Source: Antrodiella citrinella (Eukaryota > Basidiomycota > Agaricomycetes > Polyporales > Steccherinaceae). Taken from it: DNA of 17,128 bases. The position numbers and the translations under genes are program-made. The notes below the pieces were generated by a model. The model was not told the DNA's origin, did not search any database, and worked only from the letters and a program-made list of their open reading frames with translations. The stretch is taken from the NCBI GenBank assembly GCA_004802725.1, contig SGPM01000463.1, positions 1 to 17,128 of the forward strand, given 5' to 3'. Positions 1-9,478 of the stretch are shown here, in pieces; position 1 is the first letter of the stretch, and each line of letters opens with the position of its first letter.

Positions 1-575
1 CAGAATGTATGCGTAAGCGTGAAATTGCGGAAGAAACACGAGACTCAAGGAATAAAGGAAATGCGGGAGTCTTGAGGTTGACGAAGACGTCGCGCGCGTT
101 GATCCGTTCGTAATGCGCGCATATAATGGGTTTCTAAGTTTTCTGAAAGTCGAAAATTGCGTAGCGCGGCTTTTCTCCACGACACCGGAAGTTTGGCGGT
201 GGCAGGTCCAAGCCGTCTGTGAGGTTAAGCATGGATATGAAGGCATAAAATTCGATATGTGGGTCTGTACGGTGGGTATAAGGGCGGAAAGGTGATATGG
301 GTACGGTGAATCTCAGGTGTGTATCATACGTATAGGTAGTTGCGGCGAGTGAACAAATGAATGTTGATATCGAACAAAGTTTTGGTGGCTTCCGCATAAC
401 GAAGTGCTATAAGCGTAGGCTTCACACGCATCGTAACAAAGAAACAGGAGGAACAAAAATGGCATATCTACGTGCGAGTCTTATATACGATACATGGTAC
501 ATCATCTAGAATAATACAACATATAATCCATCCACAAAACCTCCCAGAGAATAGATCTAACAATTTTGAAATGGT
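1..575. other. Left flank, downstream of the phosphate transporter gene
   Basis: No reading frame here can be matched to a known protein. The longest open frames (about 60 to 90 codons on both strands around 113-397) have no recognisable motif and no matching splice partners. The stretch directly beside the phosphate transporter stop codon, about 480-575, is AT-rich and is the likely 3' UTR and polyadenylation zone of that minus-strand gene. Confidence 0.5.
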
Positions 576-3186
576 CTAGGTTGCATGACCTTTGGCAGCA
601 GCAGCTTCGCGCAGCTCCTCCTGGTAAACCAGATCGGGGTCACGACCTTTGACCTCGGGCAAGCAGAGCACGGTAAACACTGAACACGCGTCATAAGTTC
701 CAGCAGGTAACGTTTATATGCGTCATACGGGACATACCTGCTCCTGCCATGGAACATCCAAAAAAGACTAGAAACGCACAGCGTCAAAGGCAAATTTATT
801 CGGAACGTAAACATGAACCACTCACTCCACAGAACAGAAGGCGTGCCAATATCTTTGCTCAACGCGTTGAACCCAATGGCAGAAATGACTGCGCCACCTT
901 TACCGCACGCAGCCGAAAAACCGTGCGCGGTAGTGCGGAATTTGGTAGGGAACAGTTCCGCGGGGTAGTTCTGAGAACAGGTCAATTTGTGTTATTTCAA
1001 CTTGAAGAAGCGGAAAATGGCATACAAAAGTCGTGCTATATGTCAAAATCAAAGTCGTGTCAAAGGTCAGATTCGAGAACAACATTGTACATTGTGGACT
1101 CACGCGTTTGCACCGAAGTTGAAGAAAAACTAGGGGAGGCGCTGAGTCAGTTTATCATGTTCGAACTGCAACAAACCACTACTCACCTGCAAGAGCGAGA
1201 AGTTGACGATGAACGCCACCGTGCTCAGTTCATGGAATTTTCCGGCCAAAATACCCACTGCCAAGTTCGTCAATTAGTACTAACTTACTGGATAGATTGG
1301 GAACCTGTACTGACAAAATAGCGCCTCTAACAAGAACCCCTGAATCTGAATCCATCTCCGACCGAGGTACTCAATAGTCAGGATCGTAGCATAGTATCCT
1401 GAACCGATGCTCATCAGCAGGAGGAAAATCACAGACACGCACGACGCACGGGTCACGCACCTGGTAAGAAACCAAGACCAGTAATGATCAAATTGCCAAG
1501 AGCGATCCTCCATAACCTGTGCCAAGGATTACCCGAACTGCCGTCGAAGTGAATTTCCTGCAAGACCACGTTCTGGTTCAAGTTGATTCCGTAGAAACTG
1601 AAATGACGGATGACAATGAGCTCATGGGCATAAAACACCTCGCTTACGCGATATCCAAGAGGAACCAGCAGACAGCGGTTCCAATAAGATGCCTTGCGTG
1701 TCGCCACTGCGAAAAATACACGAAAGTCTCTGAAAAACGATGTCCGAATCAGAAAGTGATGATTGCGACTCTGACACAAGTATACGTACCCTTCCAATGA
1801 GCCCGTTTAGCAGAAATAAGCTGCTTTTTGCGTGACATCGCCGCATGTTCTTCCGTGCTGCTGTTGTCGGCACTATCAAACCCAGACTGGGGCTTCTCCT
1901 TCTCTCCGTCGACGTTGGCTTCGGAAAACCGATTAGAGGCGCGCGACTTGGTGTCCAGCTTGTGAGCGGAAGACTCCTCGTCTCCAACAGGTTGGTTTGT
2001 GGATGCTTTTTTGAACCGGGTGGTTTCGGGAAGGGTGAGACGGTAGTAGAGCGTCGCGAATGCCGGGATGAGAGACAAACCAACGACGATCCGCCACACT
2101 TTACGAAATGAGCGGATATCTACTTTAGGGAACTGAGCACGACGTACCTCCGTCAACCCTACTGGTGTGTCCTTCGGCTTCCATGGTATGCTTGTAGCAC
2201 AAGAGTACGAGCATGAACGCGATAGCGCCCACAAACGAACCCCATCCCTGGTTGGAGAATATGTACGCCAACATGACGCCGCGCCGCCGGACATTGGATC
2301 GATCCGTAGCCACAGCTGCAGACATAGGGTAGTCTCCGCCGACGCCAAATCCGAGTACGATACGCCAGGCAGTGAGCCAAGCAATCGCATTGTCGGGGGA
2401 CAAGCGGTCTGTGTACCTCAGTCAACAAATAGAATACAGTGTGGTTTTACGACAACTTACTGGTCGGATCAGAGATACACATAATTGTACCGAAGATGAT
2501 GATCATAAGCTCTTTGCCGTCTGTGAAACTCGGAGTCAGGACCTCGTCAAACTTACTCAATGAAGGAGCCACGCACAAACTGCACGTCTCCCAAAATAGT
2601 CGGCGGCCAAACCTGAACGCAACAGGTAACACCTCAGATATGAGAAAAAGGTAGAGCGTAGTGCGTACCGAAACCAAGTTGTCCACCGATACTACCAATG
2701 TTGGCAGAAGCCTTCAGGACACCTTGGATTCCGGCAGGTATTGCCTTCCCTTTATAAAGACGATACTGCAACATGGTAGACACGGGCTGTAGACATCAAC
2801 GTCAAGGTCAATAATATGTCGTGTGACAAGCAACCGTAAAGAAACGTACATTGATGATGAACAGGTCGTAGGCTAAAAATAGCGTCAGCGCGAAAGCTCG
2901 GATGACGAGTAGCTGTGTGCGTACCATCCAAGAAAAACCCAACCTGAAAGATGGCGGAGGTGTCAGAACACAGATAAAACAGAAATCATGTGATAGAACG
3001 TGCCCCAGCGATTCCAAACAGCTTGATCTCGGCGATACTGAGAATGAACGGAGCTCTACCATTATCTTCGATCTCCCATTCTCCAAGATCGGTCATCCCG
3101 TGGTCGTAGGCTGCATGTTCTTCATTGGCGGAATCCGAGCCTACGGTAGACGATCCTTGCGGCGGCGGGTGCTCCGACATGCTCAT
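576..3186 (-). CDS. PHO84: Pho84-like inorganic phosphate:H+ symporter (MFS), 17 exons
   Basis: Plasma-membrane high-affinity phosphate importer of the major facilitator superfamily, phosphate:H+ symporter family. Reading minus-strand exons 3186-3004, 2943-2925, 2872-2850, 2786-2669, 2612-2577, 2520-2461, 2408-2148, 2098-1790, 1729-1648, 1597-1461, 1398-1315, 1257-1187, 1129-1104, 1035-1026, 970-826, 767-738 and 679-576 gives 565 residues without a stop; yeast Pho84 is of similar length. Family motifs in order: [14 protein letters not shown] in the first membrane helix, YFGRRAVYGKEL after the second, [14 protein letters not shown] in the fourth, a long charged cytoplasmic loop after LPETTRFKK, then [21 protein letters not shown] and [16 protein letters not shown]. 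The tail ends in [12 protein letters not shown]. The start was chosen because the frame [11 protein letters not shown] runs straight into the conserved first helix. Introns are about 47-70 nt, all GT-AG except intron 1 (3003-2944), which begins GCACGT. Expression is probably phosphate-responsive, but this is not shown by the sequence. Exon joins were inferred by phase and family similarity. Confidence 0.95.
2944..3003 (-). other. GC-AG intron (intron 1 of the phosphate transporter)
   Basis: On the minus strand the coding frame ...GIAG ends at 3004 and continues VGFFLD from 2943. The intervening 60 nt start with GCACGT and end with CTTTCAG. The nearest GT (2999) would put the next exon in the wrong frame, so the GC donor is the only join that keeps the conserved GVGFFLDAYDLF helix. 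GC-AG introns are a known minor class spliced by the major spliceosome. A single-base sequencing error at the donor cannot be excluded. Confidence 0.7.
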
Positions 3187-4588
3187 ACCGTCGACGATAG
3201 TCTTAGCACAGACACAGAAAGTATGAGTGAGTATGCACACGACGTACTGCACCGCTGCTCATTGCGAAAGTACTATATGCCAGTTTGGGCACGCACGTTC
3301 GTTGGTGTACCGACTCCCCAAATCTCCGGGAGTGTGGAAGATAACCCCTAACGCATTGCATCTGACCAAAAAGAGGACGACTTGAGCGCAAGCCATTACG
3401 TCTTACATACACGAACGACCCGTGGAGGAGGTCAAAGTGTCTCCTATTGTCAGATCGAGACACCGCGATCGTGATCGAGGCGGCCTCCATTGTTTTACCT
3501 GTGGGCAAAAAGGTCAATTCCGTATATAACCAGGTATATAGTGCAGACCTCCTGAGGCCTGAAGCTCATGAGTCGCGTGGTGAGCACTGCTCGTCTTACC
3601 TGGAACAGTACCCAGCGTCGTGTCATATACGTACTGTAACACCTTTCAGCGCGCACGTTCGAATCGAGCATGACTCTTTCTGGAGGCGGGCTGTCAACCT
3701 ATGGCGAGTCTTGGCGAGTCCATTATCCAGGAGGTCGGACCCATCGGAACTATCATTGAGGATAGTGCGTCGTCAGCTTTTCTAACCCCTCTCGACACTG
3801 ACCGATACCGTGCTTTCGTATTAGTTCGATTCAAGAAGTCCAAGTTGAACGCAAAGAGCAGACACCGCGTTCCCGGACGCCTCCGACTTTAACCAATCTG
3901 CGCTTATCTAGCCGAGATAAGTATGTATGGTCACCCCCTTGCTCTTCAAGCTTCAAGCTTCAACCGTGACGTTCAAGGTCAACCATTCAACTCGAGTTTA
4001 GTATCATCTCCTTACCAAGTCTCGCTATCCGCTTTCACAAACCCCGACGTTTCGCGAAAAGCCGCTACAATGTCGGATGTCTTGGCGTCGGCTTTGCTTG
4101 GCAGCCGCCCCTCCTCTGCCAGGTGCGCAACGGGAAAAATTTGTCAATGCCTCGCTGCTGTCGGGAAAGTCGTAGCCTTGTATCATCTAGTCCTTGACTA
4201 TCGGGATCTGCAGAGGGTCATATAAATACGTGCTTTGTATAGGGGCCAGTGAACCGATCTTGCTGAGTCTATCACAAACCCACCCTCTTACGCGCTGTCA
4301 CCCGTCAAGTATAGCGACACGCAAATTCTGGACGGGATTGCTGCGAAGGGTGAGATGTCACTCGGAGAGTTTCAATGCGGACTTCGCGAGCAACCATCGC
4401 CGAGGCCGCATCCAGTCTGCGTCTGCTGTTTCCTAAACTCCTACTAAATAAGGCCACAATCCACATGGACGACGCGGGATACCCAGCTCGTGGCGGTGGA
4501 CCCACATGAATCACACCTCTGTGATGACTAAAAAGCATCGTTCATCGTCTGTTCATATCGCCGTTATACATGCCATTACCCGAGAAAC
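3187..4588. other. Intergenic region between the phosphate transporter and the 2H phosphoesterase
   Basis: About 1.3 kb serving as the promoter side of the minus-strand transporter and the 3' side of the minus-strand phosphoesterase. CACGTT motifs occur at 3295-3300 and 3655-3660; CACGTT is a weaker variant of the CACGTG bound by Pho4-type bHLH factors in yeast. A TATATA stretch lies at about 3522-3541, and another TATAAATA at about 4220-4227 on the plus strand. A 7-nt unit CTTCAAG is tandemly repeated at 3946-3965. A stretch at about 4252-4438 is open and coding-like on the plus strand, but I could not build a gene around it. Confidence 0.4.
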
Positions 4589-5685
4589 CTACTCACCCAG
4601 TGGTACTCGTCCTACGCAGACGTACTCTCCTTCCGGCCCCCAACTGCCCATCTCACAGATCTGGACTTCGTCGACTGTCCAGTTGCCTAGGTCGACAGGG
4701 ATCGGTGACNTTCCTCTGTCCCTGCTGGCTGGTTCTTGTATGAGTTGCTCGATCGTGTGGAAGGCGGGACTTGCTAGCAGGGCAGAATACGAGAAAGGCG
4801 TCCGCCTGCCGCGCGGCTTGCGGTACGTCGTGTTCAGGACGGTGCAGTGCAGCTGCGAGGATAGAAACAGTGTCAGCCAAGACGCATGTATGACTCGAAA
4901 GTGGATCACCTTGAGTGCAGGTCCTTCGTCGACAACGAATCCCGCGCGTTTGAATTCATTATGTATCAGCTCTATCATGCGCACATCCCTGAGTGAAAAC
5001 TTCATGCGAAAGAATGGAAAGTCTTACCACAGACTGCCCTTAGCCGGGCGACATCGTCGCCGTGCTCGGGTGGTCCAGCCCAGAATACGTGAGCCTTTTC
5101 AAGAGAACCGCGTTCGGGCTTCATGATGTCCACGCGACTCAACGGAACTTGGAGCGTGTGTCCTGCGAGCAGGGCCATGATGCGCGGTTTCAACTCGTTC
5201 AGTAATCCGATGGCTGCTTGCAGCGTCTGCTGGGCAAGAGACATCACTCCCAATGTCAAATGCATTCTACGGGGAGAGATGACGATGCTTTGGTCCAGTC
5301 CGGGAATTGTGGGATTCGCGTGCAGAAGAGCAGAGGTGAACGCGGTCAGACGATGTCTGAGAGGCTCGTGGTGACCCTGATCCAAGTCTGACGTTCAGTC
5401 AAGTGATTTGCACTGGGTGAAATAGACTAACTAGCGGTAGAGCCAAAACTGCGTATGAATAAGCTTACTGTAGTCGTGGCAGGAGTGATACTCACAATGA
5501 GTCAAGGGAGGTTTGGGAGGGTTACGAGTAGTGGTGCTAGGGCCCGGGACAGAGGTCGAAGTTGCAGATATCTTAGAGGTGAGTCCTCGGAACCCGCCCC
5601 CTCCGCGTCCGCGTCCTCGCCATTGGTACCCTCTTGAACTCGAGCCGCCTCGGATTGGACTTACGTGCGTGGCGCGAGATGCCAT
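4589..5685 (-). CDS. ASCC1/AKAP7-like 2H phosphoesterase domain protein
   Basis: Likely RNA-binding or cyclic-nucleotide-type 2H phosphoesterase related to the AKAP7 / ASCC1 2'-5' RNA ligase-like domain; true substrate unknown. Exons 5685-5496, 5448-5432 (17 nt), 5376-5028, 4971-4910 and 4852-4589 join in phase to 293 residues. The two catalytic HxT motifs are visible: MHLTLGVM (H108, T110) and LHCTVLNTTY (H208, T210). THFLALPLG (62-70) is the usual first strand of the domain, and VDLGNWTVDEVQICEMGS the usual C-terminal part. The first 60 residues are a low-complexity RG-rich tail (RGYQWRGRGRGGGGFRG) suggesting RNA contact. The start at 5685 gives the whole tail. One unresolved base (N at 4710) makes one residue unknown. 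The terminal GGTGAGTAG could instead be a donor at 4596 spliced to 4518, giving a slightly different end with the stop at 4511. Confidence 0.88.
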
Positions 5686-5930
5686 GGACGATGGGGTTTC
5701 GTGAAAGGTTCTTCAAGTCTCAAGATTTCTCGTTTGAGGTGACTAGTTTTGAAAGCTTCATTCAAATCGTACTTAGATGAATGTCGGTGTGACGGTCAAG
5801 AGAAAGCCGTACGCGTCTAGCTAGCACATAACTTGGTCGGCGTCATCTCCACCACAGTGACACCACCCATGTTACAACTCATTACAACAAATGACCTTTG
5901 AGTAGAAGATGCAAATTCAACTCTGCTAAA
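5686..5930. promoter_or_regulatory. Short divergent promoter region
   Basis: Some 245 bp separate the start of the minus-strand 2H phosphoesterase from the start of the plus-strand reading frame at 5931, so any promoters here are shared or back to back. I see no clear TATA box or named operator. Confidence 0.35.
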
Positions 5931-6665
5931 ATGCCAGAGCTTCCACTTGAGTCTCACGTCTCGTTCCTCACCCAATACTACACTTCTCGTCCACCCGGGC
6001 CCTTCCGTCCTGTCCTTGACAGCAAAAGCGCGCGTCGAGGAGAGCTCTACTACCTCCGCGAAGCTCTGAGATCTGCATATCCGAAATGACACGTCACTGT
6101 GAAGTCAATTCGGGCAGCTCTCATTTCCAAGCCCGAATGGCACGAGTTGCATGATACCGTGTTTCAGGAGAGGAAAGTATTATTGGAGATGAAGAGGGTG
6201 GCGAATGGGAAAGATAGGAAGTCGGGGCGAAAGCTCTCTGAACAAGATATCAAAGGTGAGTGTTTTCCACTGGGTAGGCCAGCATACGACCTTATTCAAT
6301 GCTCATATCATGTGTAGCCAATGCTCGAGTGCAAGAAGCAGTCCAGAGACGATAGGAAGAGGAGGCAGAAGGAGCCTTTAGTGAGATGCTTGCTATCCAG
6401 ACGCGACTTGGGAAGAGAGTACGCGATCCAGAGGCGATCGCTAGGGAGATGAAGAAGCAAACATTGGCTGAGGAGGTCACCGTTGCGGAAACCCGTTACG
6501 GTACCACTTCCAGGAAGAGACTGTATGATGGTGGTAAAGAGGACCATTGTGCGTATGGTGTAATGCTCATCATTCTATGATGGTCTGTTTCGAATAGAGA
6601 TTGACTTGGAGTTGCTTGGAGCAGGTCAAGGTTCAAGTTGTTCATCCCGCCGACCTCCCGAATGA
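5931..6665 (+). pseudogene. Unrecognised three-exon gene with three in-frame stop codons
   Basis: The frame from ATG 5931 (MPELPLESHVSFLTQYYTSR) runs through one internal TGA at 6087-6089 and on in the same frame through SIRAALISKPEWHEL to a GTGAGT donor at 6256. It resumes in phase at 6318 (acceptor TGTGTAG) and crosses a TAG at 6353-6355 between QRR and EEEAEGAF. It reaches a second intron (6549-6597) whose splice would create a split TAG, then goes on as IDLELLGAGQG to TGA 6663-6665. With the three stops read as sense this is 207 residues: an N-terminal globular part, then a long charged, probably coiled-coil segment. I do not recognise the family. Sequence on both sides of every stop is protein-like and the introns are well formed, which favours recent inactivation or sequence error over a non-coding origin. 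Alternative: shorter functional genes on either side. Confidence 0.5.
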
Positions 6666-7473
6666 GCGAAATATGTTCCCAATGCGTCCACACGAAGCTG
6701 TTGACAAACAGAGACAAACAGACCCTTCTAGACCTGCCACGTCGGCGAGTCCACATTCGACACTCGACATAGAACAAATTCTTCTTTGTGAACGATATGT
6801 CTCAGGATGTCAATCAAACAGAGGGAAAAAGTGAGGTCCGGACGAAACCCTCATCCTTGAATTACCGAAGCAGAGCAACCTCCTCGGCTGATAGTCTTCC
6901 CAATATTTGTATGTCCCACCGGCTGTACTGGTATGTAGCACAGACTTCGCGACTCAACCGGTGCTCTTGACACCGTCACCGCCATCTTCACACGCGAAAG
7001 CCCTCGGTCTCACGCCGTCCTGAGTACGTATCGGCATGCCGACAGCCCGCGCGCCCGGCCGTAAGGCTCCGAGGTGATAGCAGAAACGCGTCTTTGCCCG
7101 TCTGCTAATTCTGCCCATGCTGGACGAGTCTGTATCTTCCACTTTCCGCCTGTGCAGCGTTATTTTATAGATGATAGCGATGAAATGTTTTAAATTTCAG
7201 TGTATTCTCGCATGCCCGCTGCCCTGAGACCACTGCGGTGGAAAAATGCGAGTCTCACGCACAGACCAACCCATTACCTAATGATCATTTGAGGACGGGC
7301 TGTCGTGGCAATCGATTCGTACTCCGACCAATCCCAGCTCGAAAGCCCGCCTTGAGAGCACCGCTGAAGGCAGTGGCCGACATCTTCTCCTCAACGTCCT
7401 CTACAGCGACCACCACCAGCGACCCGACCTTAGCTCTCACTCACTCCGTCTACGACCTCGATTTATCCTCCAG
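6666..7473 (+). promoter_or_regulatory. Upstream region and 5' leader of rho1
   Basis: About 800 bp with no gene that I can support; open frames at 6601-6970 have no motif. Toward the GTPase the plus strand becomes pyrimidine-rich (about 7385-7472). A good acceptor-like TTTTAAATTTCAG occurs at about 7188-7200, so a 5' UTR intron is possible. The ATG of rho1 directly follows CCTCCAG, which also resembles an acceptor. Confidence 0.4.
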
Positions 7474-8508
7474 ATGGCTGAAATTCGCAGGAAACTTGTT
7501 ATCGTCGGTGATGGTGCTTGCGGAAAGGTGTGCCCGTTGTCTTTATGCTCGCAACGTATTTCTGAACAGAATCGTATCCGTTCCCTTCCAGACCTGCTTG
7601 TTGATTGTTTTCTCGAAAGGAACGTTCCCTGAGGTACGTGTGCTCGTCTGGCGTCGTGTCGTTGCGACAGAGTCCAGTTGCTGACGGCAAACTCAACGTT
7701 GGCGCTTGTCAATCTCGCCCTTACTTTCCTCCAAACGCCGCACAGGTTTACGTTCCGACCGTCTTCGAGAACTACGTCGCCGATGTGGAGGTAGACGGCA
7801 AGCACGTCGAGTTGGCGTTGTGGGATACGGCTGGCCAGGAAGATTACGATCGTCTTCGCCCGCTCTCCTATCCCGACTCCCACGTCATCCTAATCTGTTT
7901 CGCGGTCGACTCACCAGATTCGTTGGATAACGTGCAGGAGAAGGTACGTGTTTCTTTCCATTGTTCAGACATTCGCCTCGCCGCTCTTTCGCCGCTTCGA
8001 GTCATGGTGGTGCAAGCCTCGTGCTCTCATTATCGGCGGGTTTGAACCCCCGAAAGGAAGGGGCGTGTACAGGGCTGCATGAATGCAGTCCAGCAGACTC
8101 CTTTATCGTCTTGTCTCTCACTGATTGAATGTACATGTCTGACGCCGTTTCGTTTGCAGTGGATCTCAGAAGTGACACACTTTTGCGGTGGTCTCCCGGT
8201 TATTTTGGTTGGATGCAAGAAGGATCTTAGACGTGAGCCTAGAGTAATTGAGGAGCTCCGCAAGACGAATCAGCGTCCTGTCACCCCCGAAGAGGTGCGT
8301 TTCTTGCTATGCTGTCATCGAGTTCGCTTGCTGATGAGTGTCACAGGGCATGGCTGTTGCACACAAGATTGGCGCTAAGCACTATCTGGAGTGCTCTGCC
8401 AGGACTGGCGAGGGTGTGCGCGAGGTGTTCCAGTATGCCACCCGTGCCGCTCTTCTGAGCCGGACCAAGAGCGGCAAGAAGCACTCAAAGGGCTGCCTCA
8501 TCCTATAA
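7474..8508 (+). CDS. RHO1: Rho1-type small GTPase, five exons
   Basis: Rho-family GTPase that in fungi activates beta-1,3-glucan synthase, protein kinase C and actin polarity at the plasma membrane. Exons 7474-7527, 7592-7633, 7746-7943, 8160-8294 and 8347-8508, all joined in phase 0, give 196 residues, the usual length. Visible motifs: P-loop GDGACGKT (12-19), switch [11 protein letters not shown] with T37, switch [17 protein letters not shown] (59 onward), GCKKDLR (116-122) in the guanine-specificity loop, ECSA (158-161), a lysine-rich tail, and the CAAX box CLIL. The final leucine predicts geranylgeranylation. The Cys in GCKKD, where animal RhoA has Asn, is also found in yeast Rho1 and so is normal for fungi. 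Introns are 64, 112, 216 and 52 nt; the third is long for this locus. The start is fixed by the conserved [14 protein letters not shown]. Confidence 0.97.
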
Positions 8509-9126
8509 TGCACTTGGTCCCCCCGCATCACGTCCATGTGCATGTCACATACGTGTTGAGTGCGTCAGCGAGGTTTCTCTAGCATACCCCTACGTCGCTT
8601 GCACAATGCGCGCTCTGTCCGTCTTTGTTTGCGTTACAGTCTCTCTGTCGTCTGTCATGACTACCACTTAGTACTATTCTCCTTTTTGCATGGTCGTCCC
8701 TACCAACCCCCCGTACTTCCGTATCTCTCGTTCTACCTATCTTAACGGACTCACATACGCCTGATCTGACTGTCGTTGTTTCACCTTTCTGCGTCAACCC
8801 CCGTCCACTTCTGTTTCGTATCGTGATTCCTCAATGAGATGCTCCCCATGAGATGTTCGCCTGTGGCTTTCTGTGGATCGGTGGTAGTATTAAGTACGTT
8901 CCTGCTGTCTGTGACAGTAAGTGCTAGGAATCCTTACTCATATTCGAGATGTATTGGGGTCACGACGAGTACGAACGGAGAAGAAGCTTGTGGTTGCACC
9001 TGAACGGCGAAGTCATTGCAAACAGGTAAGGTAGGGAAAGCACAGTAGATAGCAAGGGTACGTGGATAGCAGGAGTACGAGAAAAGCAGATAGCAAGTTT
9101 ACAAGAAAGCATGGTTCATGGGATCA
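8509..9126. other. Downstream region of rho1
   Basis: No gene seen. The first 300 bp are T- and C-rich on the plus strand and are probably the 3' UTR of rho1. At 9048-9103 three imperfect copies of a unit beginning GATAGCA(A/G) and running into (G)TACG occur, starting at 9048, 9065 and 9089. Confidence 0.5.
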
Positions 9127-9478
9127 TCACAAACGGACTCTAGGACTATACGCAGTTAGACTCCATCACCCCAACACAATCCTAACGCACTCACCTAGAC
9201 TGGAACAGATGGTAGGCAGCAGCAAAGCAAAACACGACGCCGAAGATGAGCAGGAGGACGATAGCGAATAGATTTCTTTCCACGAGGTCGCTCGTCGCGT
9301 CGGACGAGAGCGGCAGTGAGCGTGAGCGGCCACTGGGGGTGGTGTGGGTGCCACTGCCTAGAAGGGAGGGCGCACGGGACCGCGGTGGGCGGATGCGGTA
9401 CGTCCCTTTTTCCATGCTGATGGAGGGGGAGGCGTATGCCTGTGCCCGGGCGTGTGCAGAGACTGCGTAGATTGGCAT
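9127..9478 (-). CDS. Possible small single-span membrane protein
   Basis: Minus-strand frame with a strong start context (GCCACCATGCC) at 9478. Exon 9478-9195 ends at a good donor (AG|GTGAGTGCG) and can be spliced at 9145 (acceptor GCGTATAG) to a short last exon ending at TGA 9127, giving about 100 residues; unspliced, it stops at 9191 after 95. The N-terminal two thirds are basic and rich in Ser, Arg and Pro (PPRSRAPSLLGSG, SGRSRSLPLSSD). Residues about 70-88 (NLFAIVLLLIFGVVFCFAA) form one clear hydrophobic helix near the C-terminus, an arrangement seen in tail-anchored or small type II proteins. A second in-frame ATG at 9415 would remove 21 residues. No family recognised. The frame could still be chance, since it is short and has no conserved motif. 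Confidence 0.42.

Noticed and set aside
116..120. Asn-to-Cys change in the guanine-specificity loop of Rho1 (protein residues 116-120, GCKKD)
   Set aside because: Fungal Rho1 proteins, including that of yeast, normally carry GCK here, so it is not a defect.
749..1321. Plus-strand open frame of 190 codons
   Set aside because: It lies antisense over the final exons of the phosphate transporter, which has clear family motifs on the minus strand, and it shows no protein motif of its own.
1453..1797. Apparent frameshift in the transporter near the [10 protein letters not shown] segment
   Set aside because: The shift disappears when introns 8 (1789-1730) and 9 (1647-1598) are placed correctly; exon 1729-1648 then reads [14 protein letters not shown] in frame.
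3650..3670. GTTCGAATC resembling a tRNA B box upstream of the phosphate transporter
   Set aside because: No matching A box, anticodon loop or acceptor stem could be folded around it.
6087..6089. Programmed stop-codon readthrough or selenocysteine at the TGA
   Set aside because: Fungi of this kind are not known to use selenocysteine, the TGA lacks the usual CTA readthrough context, and two further stops follow in the same gene, so decay is simpler.
8030..8055. GGGTTTGAACCCC resembling a tRNA B box inside rho1 intron 3
   Set aside because: No A box or acceptor stem can be paired at the required distance on either strand, so no tRNA is supported.
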